Assembly (NCBI GenBank): GCA_027487835.1
Contig: JAIYCU010000029.1
Location: 1 to 64,000 of the forward strand
Source: Bacteroidota bacterium
GTDB lineage: Bacteria > Bacteroidota > Bacteroidia > UKL13-3
Reading direction: 5' to 3'
DNA: 64,000 nt
The notes beneath the pieces were generated by a model. The model had not been told where the DNA came from. It ran no database searches and saw only the letters and a program-made list of their open reading frames with translations. Every line of letters begins with the position of its first letter. The stretch's first letter is position 1. Position numbers and translations under genes: made by a program. Positions 53,238 to 60,294 of the stretch are shown here, piece after piece.

Positions 53238-54686
53238 CTAAAATTGAAAGTAAATAAAGGTTTGATTTTCATCCTTTTGTTTTGATTCAACAATTTTATT
53301 AAATATTAAATACGACAAGAAAACCCATAACACTATTTGGTATTTAAAATTTTTAAGATCCCTTTCATTTCTCCTAAACCACCAATCACCTATAATAAGG
53401 GGTAAAATAAGAAAGATGCATTTTTTGATATAAGGAAGTGTAAAAAACAGACTTTGTTCATACAAAATTCCATATCCAATTTTCGAAATATATCCTTTTG
53501 CAGTACTTATGTTTTCAGCTCTAAAAAATATCCAGGCAAAACTAACAAAGGTAAAAGTACTTAATATTTGCAACAGTTCTTTAAAACTAGGTAATATGGA
53601 ATCATGGGCAACCACCTCATTTGAAAATTTTCTGTTTACATTCATAATTAGCAGGGGTAAAAATCCAACTGCATGTATGGCTCCCCAAATGATAAAATTC
53701 CAACTTGCGCCATGCCAAAATCCACTGATTAGGAAGATAATAAAGGTGTTTCTAATTGCAGTTAGTTTTCCGTTTTTGGATCCACCCAATGGGATATAAA
53801 GATAATCTCTAAACCACGAGGATAAGGAGATATGCCATCGACGCCAAAATTCTGCAATGTCTCTAGAGAAATAAGGGAATTTAAAGTTGCTGAGTAGTTC
53901 AAATCCAAATAATTTAGCAGTGCCTAGGGCAATATCCGAGTACCCGCTAAAGTCGCCGTAAATTTGGAAGCTAAAGGCAATTGCACCAATAATTAAGGTA
54001 TTTGCATTTTGGTCTTGGTAGTTGTTAAAAATATAATCTACATACTCAGCTAAACCATCGGCAATGATTACTTTTTTAAATAAACCCCATATAATTAGCT
54101 TACAACCTTGAACAGCTTGTGTGTAATTAAAGGCTCTAATTCTTTGGATTTGTGGCAATAAATGATTGGCTCGTTCAATTGGGCCAGCTACCAATAAAGG
54201 AAAAAAGCTAACAAAAACGGCATAATCCACAAAGCTCTTAACCGGCTTTAAGTTCCCTCTGTAAATGTCAAAAACATACGACATCCCATGAAAGGTATAG
54301 AATGAGATTCCAACAGGCAGAGCATAATGCAATAGGATAGGAGAAATGTGCAACCCAAGTGTCTCAAACCCAATTTGAAATTGAAGGGCAAAAAAATTAT
54401 AATATTTGAAGATGCCTAAAATGCCTAAGTTATTTAGAATGCTCAACCATAGAAAGAGTTTTGCTCTTTTCTTATTAGGCGAGGCTACCCAAAAGCCATA
54501 TAAATAGTCTAGCGTGGTGCTTAAGAGTAGTAAAATCATGAACTTCCAGCTCCACCATCCGTAAAAGAAATAGCTGGAAACTAAAATTAATGTGTTTTGA
54601 ACCGTAAGGCGTTTGTTGAAAATAAACCAATATAAAACGAAAACTATGGGAAGAAAGAGTATGTATTCAATAGAATTAAAAAGCAT
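53238..54686 (-). CDS. MBOAT-family O-acyltransferase (AlgI/DltB-like)
   Basis: 482 residues, about 11 hydrophobic helices. Motifs: YFFYGWWSWKF (about 39-49), GISFYTFHGMSYVFDIYRG (about 127-145), WRRWHISLSSWFRDYLYIPLGG (about 278-299, in blocks), and the catalytic histidine in SGFWHGASWNFIIWG (about 320-334). It moves acyl groups, usually acetyl, across the inner membrane to a surface polysaccharide via the partner SGNH protein. Lies in the repeat-flanked island; codons are strongly AT-biased. Confidence 0.93.
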   Translation of the reverse strand: MLFNSIEYILFLPIVFVLYWFIFNKRLTVQNTLILVSSYFFYGWWSWKFMILLLLSTTLDYLYGFWVASPNKKRAKLFLWLSILNNLGILGIFKYYNFFALQFQIGFETLGLHISPILLHYALPVGISFYTFHGMSYVFDIYRGNLKPVKSFVDYAVFVSFFPLLVAGPIERANHLLPQIQRIRAFNYTQAVQGCKLIIWGLFKKVIIADGLAEYVDYIFNNYQDQNANTLIIGAIAFSFQIYGDFSGYSDIALGTAKLFGFELLSNFKFPYFSRDIAEFWRRWHISLSSWFRDYLYIPLGGSKNGKLTAIRNTFIIFLISGFWHGASWNFIIWGAIHAVGFLPLLIMNVNRKFSNEVVAHDSILPSFKELLQILSTFTFVSFAWIFFRAENISTAKGYISKIGYGILYEQSLFFTLPYIKKCIFLILPLIIGDWWFRRNERDLKNFKYQIVLWVFLSYLIFNKIVESKQKDENQTFIYFQF

Positions 54687-54720
54687 TGATTTTCATTTTA
54701 GTATAAGGTACAATCATAAT

Positions 54721-54748
54721 AAAAATTGAATTATCAAGGTCAATTTTT
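54721..54748 (-). terminator. Weak AT-rich hairpin, possible terminator
   Basis: AAAAATTGA (54721-54729) and TCAATTTTT (54740-54748) form a 9-bp stem. It lies about 60 bases downstream of the 162-residue gene on the minus strand. It is low in GC, so terminator function is uncertain. Confidence 0.35.
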
Positions 54749-54803
54749 ATTAATGAATATTCCCTTTTTGTTTGGTTTTCTTTACTATTTAAATCTTAGT
54801 TGG

Positions 54804-54837
54804 TGTTTACTTGGTTGAGGAAAAGTGGGAAGCTGTA
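54804..54837. repeat. 34-bp direct repeat, right copy
   Basis: Identical over 34 bases to 52280-52313. On the minus strand it encodes the last residues (TASHFSSTK and stop) of the 162-residue protein; on the plus strand a stop codon would follow in the frame of the 55-residue gene as well. Confidence 0.95.
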
Positions 54838-55295
54838 AGCAGTTTCTGATAATCATATTGCAAGTCTTCGTGTAGTTTGTCTATTTCTTTTTTTATCTTT
54901 TTAATTTGAGCATCATATAAGTTTGAAAGGGCCAAACTGCTTTCAATTGCAATTGGAATGCCTTGAAATTCTTGAATAAAGTGTAGCAATAACTCAATAC
55001 TGGTTTGGGGCTTGCCAGAATATTTTATGTACTTATTAATGCTGCGTAGAATTTTGCGAATACTTTTTTTAGCGTAGTAAGCATTTGAATAATTGATGGC
55101 TTTGAAATCTAGAGAAACTTCCTCTTTTATGTTTTTGATATAATTATCTTCATCTAATTGCTCAAACAATAAATAGTGCAACAATTCTTTGTTTTCTTTT
55201 TTGAACTTCCCCAAGCGCAATAGCGTATCTACCAGTAGTGCTGGAGGAAGGGTTTGCAATTCTTTTTTAAGCTGAGCTAGGCTATTAGATTTCAT
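54807..55295 (-). CDS. Helical protein of unknown function
   Basis: 162 residues, soluble, predicted helical and charged (LAQLKKELQTLPPALLVDTLLRLGKFKKENKELLHYLLFEQ in blocks), no signal peptide, no metal or nucleotide motif. It looks like a conserved Bacteroidota protein, but I do not recognise a family. Its final nine codons lie in the right copy of the 34-bp repeat, so its tail was once shared with the 3' end of the lptC-linked small gene. A gene-free stretch with tandem repeats lies upstream. Confidence 0.72.
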   Translation of the reverse strand: MKSNSLAQLKKELQTLPPALLVDTLLRLGKFKKENKELLHYLLFEQLDEDNYIKNIKEEVSLDFKAINYSNAYYAKKSIRKILRSINKYIKYSGKPQTSIELLLHFIQEFQGIPIAIESSLALSNLYDAQIKKIKKEIDKLHEDLQYDYQKLLTASHFSSTK

Positions 55296-55422
55296 TTGAT
55301 CATTCTTATTTGGTGCAGCATTCCAACTTGGGCAAGTTACACTTATTTGAATAGGCTAGCGTTTAACTAACCTTTTTTATATCTATCGGAAAATTTTTCA
55401 CAAGCTTCTTTATTCGCGCCGC

Positions 55423-55654
55423 AAATGCCAAGTAATAGATAGCAAAAGGCACTTAGGCAATAACAATTGCCAATTAGTAGCTGACAAAAGACAATTAGTA
55501 AACAACAAATGCCACCTAGAAACTTGCAAAAGGCACTTAGGCAACAACAAATGCCACTTAGTAGTTGATAAAAGGGGCTTAGTTAATAACAATTACTACT
55601 TAGTAGTTGATAAAAGACGCTTAGACAACAACAAATTGCATCCAGTAGGCTACA
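55423..55654. repeat. 42-bp tandem array (alternating 22 + 20 bp half-units), 5.5 copies
   Basis: In the gene-free stretch 55296-55717, a 22-bp half (type AAATGCCACTTAGTAG plus TTGATA) alternates with a 20-bp half (type AAAGGCACTTAGGCAACAAC). A halves start at 55423, 55465, 55507, 55549, 55591 and 55633; B halves at 55445, 55487, 55529, 55571 and 55613, with no length variation. Copies are diverged from each other but the period is exact. The mean half-period is 21 bp, two helical turns. The reverse frame lacks stops for 60 codons because 42 is a multiple of three, but it is not a credible gene. Confidence 0.9.
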
Positions 55655-55717
55655 ATTTTTACCAAGTAGAAAACGAAGCGCATTTTATTCCATTAAAGGG
55701 CGTGTTTGAATAGGGTA

Positions 55718-56260
55718 TTACTGAGGCAGCTCTTTTTTCTCAGCCGCTCTTTTAATTTGATACAAGCCTTCTTCAAATCCTGCTTCGGTAGATTTTATTT
55801 TAGAAGGAAGCATAAACCTAAAAATTGGGTTATAGCCTACATCACCAGAATCTACCCAAATTAAGTGTGTTTTATTGGCAATTGGTTCAAAATAAAAGGT
55901 AGCTTCAGAATGCATAGTACCTTCATTGATGCTTAAATCGTAATGAAGCAGTTCATTCTGAAGACTTTTTGTAATTCTAAATCGGCCTATTCCTACTAGG
56001 CCCCCTCTGAAATATTGTGCAGCACCTTCACCACTTTTTACCTTGCTATAGAAACTAACCATAGAACTATCTAAATCGGTGTTCCAAGGACTCCAATCAG
56101 CCCAATTGCGAATGCTACTCATATAAGCATAGGTTTCGTAAACAGGCTTGTTAATAACAGTGCTTCGCTCTATGCGGTAAGATTTAGGGAAAAGGAGAGA
56201 AACCAAAAAGATTAATCCTAGAAAGCCTATAATTCCCGCAAAAATTCCAAATAATTTCAT
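55718..56260 (-). CDS. SRPBCC-family protein with N-terminal membrane helix
   Basis: 180 residues. A hydrophobic N-terminus (about 4-26) anchors it; the rest is the START/Bet v1-like SRPBCC fold, recognised from RIERSTVINKPVYETYAYMSSIRNWADWSPW (about 29-59, in blocks), and the final helix STEAGFEEGLYQIKRAAEK. The fold binds hydrophobic ligands. The ligand is unknown. Preceded on its strand by a TAATTTCG box, a near match to the -7 consensus. Confidence 0.85.
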   Translation of the reverse strand: MKLFGIFAGIIGFLGLIFLVSLLFPKSYRIERSTVINKPVYETYAYMSSIRNWADWSPWNTDLDSSMVSFYSKVKSGEGAAQYFRGGLVGIGRFRITKSLQNELLHYDLSINEGTMHSEATFYFEPIANKTHLIWVDSGDVGYNPIFRFMLPSKIKSTEAGFEEGLYQIKRAAEKKELPQ

Positions 56261-56419
56261 GGTATGTTTAAATATTCGGAGACGAAATTACGCAATTCAA
56301 TTAGATTTGAGTTCATCGCTTTTTTTTGTTGATTCATCTACATTTGTTAGGTAAACAGCCTCAAGCCATTTAACCTTGTGTGGTGGTTTATACCTTTGTC
56401 TCATCAAATAGTTGAAAAT

Positions 56420-57160
56420 ATGAAAAACGCAGGTGATATGAATCCAGGTCCGCAGCGCTCTAGAGCGCTTGGAGGGGTTGTTTTAATTGTAATAGGTTTA
56501 TTGTTTTTTGCCAGAAAACTGGGCATTGAATTTCCAGATTGGTTATTTACTTGGCCAATGCTTTTAATTGCGCTTGGTATATACATCAGCGCTAAACATA
56601 ATTTTAAAAACCCAGGTGGTTTTATTTTAATGATCATTGGAGGCGTTTTTTTAACAGAGCGCTTTTATCCAGATTTTAGAATTCATGAATTCTTTTGGCC
56701 TACCTTTTTAATTGTTATGGGTGTGGTCTTATTATTTAAGCCTAGAAGAACTAGAAATATTGAGGATTATTCCAAATGGGATGAAAAGAACAATTGCTAT
56801 GGTTCTGCAGATTCTACCGATCAAACCATTGAGGTGAATAGTATTTTGGCAGGTGTAAAAAGAAATATCTTAAGCAAAGACTTTAAAGGTGGGGAGGTAA
56901 ATTGCGTGATGGGTGGAGCCGAATTAAATTTTATGCATGCCCAGATTGTAGGCACTGCAGTTTTAGAAATGAACCAAGTATTTGGTGGGGCAAAGCTAAT
57001 TGTGCCAGCCAATTGGGAGATAATCTCTGAAATAACTGTTGTATTAGGTGGTGTGGAAGATAAAAGACAATTAATTGGGAGTTTTAGCCAAGAACAAAAA
57101 CCTATATTAATACTTAAAGGAGCTTGTGTTTTTGGAGGGATAGACATTAGAAGTTACTAA
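56420..57160 (+). CDS. LiaF-like / DUF5668 membrane protein
   Basis: 246 residues. Four short hydrophobic segments (about 15-115: GGVVLIVIGLLFFARKLG, WPMLLIALGIYISAK, GGFILMIIGGVFL, WPTFLIVMGVVLLF) form the LiaI/LiaF-type membrane unit. A beta-helical C-terminal half follows with the repeating pattern GGxxxN/FMGGAELN, CVFGGIDI, typical of the cell-wall-active antibiotics response domain. ATG 56420 is favoured (MKNAGDMNPG); the frame runs further back. Upstream of a LytS/LytTR system, where LiaF-like proteins often serve as signal partners. Confidence 0.85.
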   Translation: MKNAGDMNPGPQRSRALGGVVLIVIGLLFFARKLGIEFPDWLFTWPMLLIALGIYISAKHNFKNPGGFILMIIGGVFLTERFYPDFRIHEFFWPTFLIVMGVVLLFKPRRTRNIEDYSKWDEKNNCYGSADSTDQTIEVNSILAGVKRNILSKDFKGGEVNCVMGGAELNFMHAQIVGTAVLEMNQVFGGAKLIVPANWEIISEITVVLGGVEDKRQLIGSFSQEQKPILILKGACVFGGIDIRSY

Positions 57161-57177
57161 AAATTAAGTTAGCCTAT

Positions 57178-57540
57178 ATGAAAATATTTTTAGCCAAGAT
57201 TATTTATAAAATTGTTAAACCTTTTGAGGAAGGCATTGAGCAGTACGATGAGCAACTTTGTTTTGTAAATGCCCGCGATTCTCATGAGGCTTTTTTTAAA
57301 GCTCGCATGTTGGGGGTTAAAAATGAAGATGAAATAAAACATGAAAACGGTACATCTATCCTTTGGAAGTTTATTGATGTACCCTATCTTAAAGAAATTA
57401 CCTCGTTTGAAGATGGTTTAGAATTACATTCCTCTGTGTTAGAAAAGGAGCCTTCAGAGGCTTACGAGAAGTTTATTAAAGCGAGGGCTTCTGAGCTTCA
57501 AACTACCATAGAAGTAAACTTACATTCGCTTTTATTGTGA
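57178..57540 (+). CDS. DUF4288-like small protein
   Basis: 120 residues, soluble. It begins MKIFLAKIIYKIV and has CFVNARDSHEAFFKARMLG (about 28-46) and ILWKFIDVPYLKEI (about 61-74), which match my recollection of DUF4288 proteins. No catalytic motif. It overlaps the histidine kinase gene by 4 bases (GTGA), so it is translated with the two-component system. Confidence 0.75.
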   Translation: MKIFLAKIIYKIVKPFEEGIEQYDEQLCFVNARDSHEAFFKARMLGVKNEDEIKHENGTSILWKFIDVPYLKEITSFEDGLELHSSVLEKEPSEAYEKFIKARASELQTTIEVNLHSLLL

Positions 57541-58571
57541 TCCAAGGATTAACCTTAAAAAGAGTAATTTTTGCCTATACCAACTTTTGGGTGGTATGGC
57601 TGCTTATACATTTTTATGTGTTAATAGACTTTAATATTCCTATTGAGATTGCCATAATAGATGCTCTTATTTCGCAGTTTTTTTTCTTATTGGTGTCTGG
57701 GATTTTATTTGTTACACTAAAGTATTATCAACCTACAGAAGGAAACTTTTTTTATCTCCGTATTTGGTCGTTTTTAATTGCCATTGGCGCCACTGCAGCT
57801 ATTTATGAAACTTTAAAAGTTTGGTTTGAACCAAATCTAGTTTATATTGAGTTTTTGAGTGATTCTTTAATCATTAGGTTTTTATTTCAAGTGGTTTTAG
57901 TTGGAATGGTCACTGTACTTTTATGGTTAATGTATTTTACTTCGCTTGATAAAAGCTTAAATGAAAGAAGAAAGAGATTAGAAGACGCAGCAAAAGAAGC
58001 CGAACTCTACAACCTCCGCCAACAATTGCAACCTCATTTTTTGTTCAATAGTTTAAACTCTATTAGCGCTTTGGCAGGCTCAAAGCCAGAATTAGCCCGC
58101 ACCATGGTACAACAGCTTTCTGAGTTTCTTAGACATACGTTAAAGAAAGATGAGAAGCAATTAGTAAGCCTTAAGGATGAATTGTATCAACTCAATTTAT
58201 ACCTTCAAATTGAAAAGGTACGTTTTGGTCATCGCTTGCTTACCTCGGTTCAAACCAACCCTAATTGCGAAACCTTATTATTGCCAGTATTGGTGCTTCA
58301 ACCCTTGGTAGAAAATGCAATTAAGTTTGGTTTATATGATACTTTATTCGAAGTGTTAATTTCTGTTAACGCATCTTGTAAGGAAGGAAAACTAATCGTA
58401 GAAATTACCAACCCTTTTGATCCTGCTACCTCTCAAGCTGCTGCTGGTACTGGGTTTGGATTAGATTCAATTAACCGAAGACTTTACTTACTTTATGCCA
58501 GAAATGATTTGGTAGAAACTTTTATTAAGGATAACCTATTTACCGCACGCATTACCATACCCCAACTATGA
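57537..58571 (+). CDS. LytS-family sensor histidine kinase
   Basis: 344 residues. Four transmembrane helices (about 12-135) precede a coiled linker and the His_kinase domain with the phosphoacceptor in QLQPHFLFNSLNSI (His167). The ATPase half has the N box LQPLVENAIKFG (about 260-271) and GTGFGLDSINRRL (about 299-311). GTG start overlaps the previous stop. Partner of the LytTR regulator that overlaps its 3' end by 4 bases. Signal unknown; the adjacent LiaF-like protein suggests envelope sensing. Confidence 0.95.
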   Translation: MIQGLTLKRVIFAYTNFWVVWLLIHFYVLIDFNIPIEIAIIDALISQFFFLLVSGILFVTLKYYQPTEGNFFYLRIWSFLIAIGATAAIYETLKVWFEPNLVYIEFLSDSLIIRFLFQVVLVGMVTVLLWLMYFTSLDKSLNERRKRLEDAAKEAELYNLRQQLQPHFLFNSLNSISALAGSKPELARTMVQQLSEFLRHTLKKDEKQLVSLKDELYQLNLYLQIEKVRFGHRLLTSVQTNPNCETLLLPVLVLQPLVENAIKFGLYDTLFEVLISVNASCKEGKLIVEITNPFDPATSQAAAGTGFGLDSINRRLYLLYARNDLVETFIKDNLFTARITIPQL

Positions 58572-59305
58572 AAAAATATACTTGCCTAGTAATTGATGAT
58601 GAGCCATTGGCTAGAATGATGGTGATGGAATACCTTCAAGATTTTGAACAAGTAGAGGTACTAGCAGAATGTAATGATGGATTTGAAGGAATGAAGGCAA
58701 TTGCAGCTTTACAACCTGATTTTATTTTCTTAGATATACAAATGCCTAAGATAAATGGATTTGAGCTATTAGAATTACTGGAGGAGCCACCTGCTGTAAT
58801 TTTTACAACAGCCTTTGATGCCTATGCAATGAAAGCTTTTGAAGCCAATGCCATTGATTATTTACTAAAACCATTTAGCAAGGATAGGTTTGATAAAGCA
58901 ATAGTTAAAGTTATCGCTCAGCTGGGCTCAAACATACAAACCACTAACATTTCTGCTGCCACAGATGCTTATTTGGATAAGCAGGAAATGTTGAGCAGAA
59001 TTGTTGTTAAACATAACCATGTGGTTAGAATCTTAGCCTTACAAGACTTAATTTATCTTGAGGCTTACGGAGATTATATAAAGTTACATACTGCAGATGG
59101 TGTTTTCTTAAAGAAAAAGACCATGAGTTATTTTGAAAGTCATTTGAACGAGCAAGAGTTTATCAGGGTTCATAGAAGTTATATAATCCCAACACAATCT
59201 ATCATTAAGATTGATCCCCCAGATTTTGTTATTTTAAAAGGAGGGAATAAAATTCCAATTAGTAAAACGGGTTACAGCAAACTCAAGCTGGCATTGGGGA
59301 TGTAA
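58568..59305 (+). CDS. LytTR-family response regulator
   Basis: 245 residues. Receiver domain (1-120) with IDDEP (acidic pocket), phosphoacceptor Asp56 in FLDIQMP, TTAFDAYAMKAFE and LLKPF (Lys about 103). The LytTR DNA-binding domain (about 140-245) has DLIYLEAYGDYIKLHT and FIRVHRSYIIPTQ. These domains bind paired 9-bp direct repeats spaced about two turns apart; TGATAATT pairs lie just downstream at 59334 and 59354, suggesting it controls the next three genes. Confidence 0.95.
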   Translation: MKKYTCLVIDDEPLARMMVMEYLQDFEQVEVLAECNDGFEGMKAIAALQPDFIFLDIQMPKINGFELLELLEEPPAVIFTTAFDAYAMKAFEANAIDYLLKPFSKDRFDKAIVKVIAQLGSNIQTTNISAATDAYLDKQEMLSRIVVKHNHVVRILALQDLIYLEAYGDYIKLHTADGVFLKKKTMSYFESHLNEQEFIRVHRSYIIPTQSIIKIDPPDFVILKGGNKIPISKTGYSKLKLALGM

Positions 59306-59308
59306 GAA

Positions 59309-59361
59309 AATTATCATAAATAAATTGCAAATATGATAATTATGCTATTATTTTGATAATT
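59309..59361 (+). promoter_or_regulatory. Three TGATAATT boxes, candidate LytTR binding region
   Basis: TGATAATT occurs at 59334-59341 and 59354-59361 as direct repeats with a 20-base period, and in inverse orientation (AATTATCA) at 59309-59316. They fill the 71 bases between the LytTR regulator and the first of three secreted-protein genes. The spacing fits LytTR dimers on one face of DNA. A TATTTTG near-match to the -7 box lies between them. Confidence 0.5.
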
Positions 59362-59376
59362 CATAATAATAGCAAC

Positions 59377-59820
59377 ATGAAAAAATTTAAACAACCAAAT
59401 CTTAACCCTTTTAAGCCAATCAGGGTATTAGCTTTTTTAAGTGCAATGGCATTTGCACCATTTTTAAGTAGTGCAGGCACACCTTCTAACACAAATGGAA
59501 AGGAAAAATTATCACCCAAACGAGAGATAATTGTATGGTGCGAAGTAAGAGGAATTTATTCACGTTACACGGGCTATGATGGCGTTTTAACCCATGTTTG
59601 TAGCTTTGTAAGCGTAAATGAAATTTGTTACTATGTGCCATGTGGTGTGATGGAGGCAGAAATTCTACCAAAAATGAAACCTGCTTTTCAGCCCCCTGTA
59701 TTTATTGAACAAACAGGCAATGATTTTTACCTTTTAGTGCCTAACAAAAATGGGTATGAGGTTATTCCAATGCGAAATCCAATTATTAAAGTGAATGATA
59801 AGTCAATTGTCATTATGTAA
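59377..59820 (+). CDS. Secreted protein of unknown function (first of three)
   Basis: 147 residues with a long basic leader and hydrophobic signal (KPIRVLAFLSAMAFAPFLSSAG, in part) cut after about residue 33. The mature part has four cysteines (WCEV, HVCSF, ICYYVPCGVM), likely disulfides, and a beta-rich C-terminus ending KVNDKSIVIM. No family is recognised. ATG 59377 follows the TGATAATT boxes. Upstream in-frame codons are unlikely to be used. Confidence 0.72.
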   Translation: MKKFKQPNLNPFKPIRVLAFLSAMAFAPFLSSAGTPSNTNGKEKLSPKREIIVWCEVRGIYSRYTGYDGVLTHVCSFVSVNEICYYVPCGVMEAEILPKMKPAFQPPVFIEQTGNDFYLLVPNKNGYEVIPMRNPIIKVNDKSIVIM

Positions 59821-59850
59821 ATTTTATTCACCTAATAATTTTAAGCAAAC

Positions 59851-60294
59851 ATGAAAAACCTACTTATTTTAATTTCTTTTCTAATGCCATTTGCTGCTTT
59901 TGCAGGAAATGAGCCCACTTCAAATTCTCAAATTACTGCTAAAACAAAGAAGTTGCCAGATTTAAAAGTGCTGCTTCGGGGCACTCCTTATGCTAAATCG
60001 GTAGGTCACGGCGGCTTTGCCTTGCAATGTCTTTATCCTTTTGATAGGGAGTGCATGTTAATTATATTGAAAGGTCCAGCAATAGATGGAGAGAAGGTTG
60101 CCGTTCTAAAAGCTGCTGGTGTAGAAGTTCCGCCAATTGCTGAATACATTGAGGAGAATACTACTTATGTAGGGTTCGTAAATCAAACCGGCTCACTCAA
60201 ATACTATCAAATACAGAATTATAAAGTTTCGATTGTTGATGGTATTTTTCAATTAGAGGTCTTTGATTTAAACACCCAATTTGAAATCAGATGA
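59851..60294 (+). CDS. Secreted protein of unknown function (second of three)
   Basis: 147 residues. Signal peptide MKNLLILISFLMPFAAFAG. The mature part has two cysteines (LQCLYPFDRECML) and a two-domain-like layout, ending QLEVFDLNTQFEIR. It matches the first gene's protein in length and general plan (secreted, short, paired cysteines) without obvious sequence identity. No family is recognised. It overlaps the next gene by 4 bases. Confidence 0.7.
   Translation: MKNLLILISFLMPFAAFAGNEPTSNSQITAKTKKLPDLKVLLRGTPYAKSVGHGGFALQCLYPFDRECMLIILKGPAIDGEKVAVLKAAGVEVPPIAEYIEENTTYVGFVNQTGSLKYYQIQNYKVSIVDGIFQLEVFDLNTQFEIR

Larger units (their letters stand above)
52314..54803. mobile_element. Putative inserted island carrying an O-acylation gene pair
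   Basis: About 2.49 kb lies between the two identical 34-bp repeats. It holds two minus-strand genes (MBOAT and an SGNH-like protein), no integrase or transposase, and no exact GGTTYRAACC copy. Removing one repeat and the interior would join the 55-residue gene end to end with the 162-residue gene, their 3' ends overlapping convergently. Each gene keeps its stop codon at either repeat. This fits an insertion that duplicated its target or recombined at an att-like site. The mechanism is not identified. Confidence 0.6.
265..58256. repeat. Dispersed GGTTYRAACC motif, about 20 exact copies
   Basis: Exact copies of GGTTCAAACC or its complement GGTTTGAACC start at 265, 3434, 9437, 10036, 10670, 19743, 20601, 21399, 28382, 28654, 36226, 37012, 39900, 41297, 43611, 49247, 49701, 50162, 57823 and 58247. 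Flanks favour T or C before and A or G after, extending the dyad to TYGGTTYRAACCRA. Copies with G at position 3 (GGGTCAAACC or GGGTTGAACC) occur at about 16571, 19934, 30742, 33134, 40396, 49126 and 50457. Chance expectation at equal base frequencies is about 0.12. Eighteen copies lie in genes, nine in each orientation relative to transcription and in all three frames (encoding VQT, GLN, FEP, GSN or FKP), so the conservation is of DNA, not protein. The function is unknown. Confidence 0.85.

Noticed and set aside
52314-54803. Insertion sequence
   Set aside because: No transposase and no terminal inverted repeats are visible; only the direct repeat supports insertion.
52280-54837. loxP-like site because the repeat is 34 bp
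   Set aside because: There is no 13-bp inverted arm structure within it; the equal length is coincidence.
55410-55592. 60-codon open frame on the minus strand with 14-residue repeats (WHLLLPKCLL type)
   Set aside because: It exists only because the 42-bp tandem array is a multiple of three; there is no start context or homology, and the same repeats continue out of frame.
55423-55654. CRISPR array
   Set aside because: Repeats are contiguous and alternate in two types; there are no unique spacers, no conserved 28-37 bp repeat and no cas genes.
59377-60294. RiPP or bacteriocin precursor genes
   Set aside because: Both proteins have ordinary signal peptides and about 110-residue mature parts; no radical-SAM, LanM or peptidase-transporter genes are adjacent.
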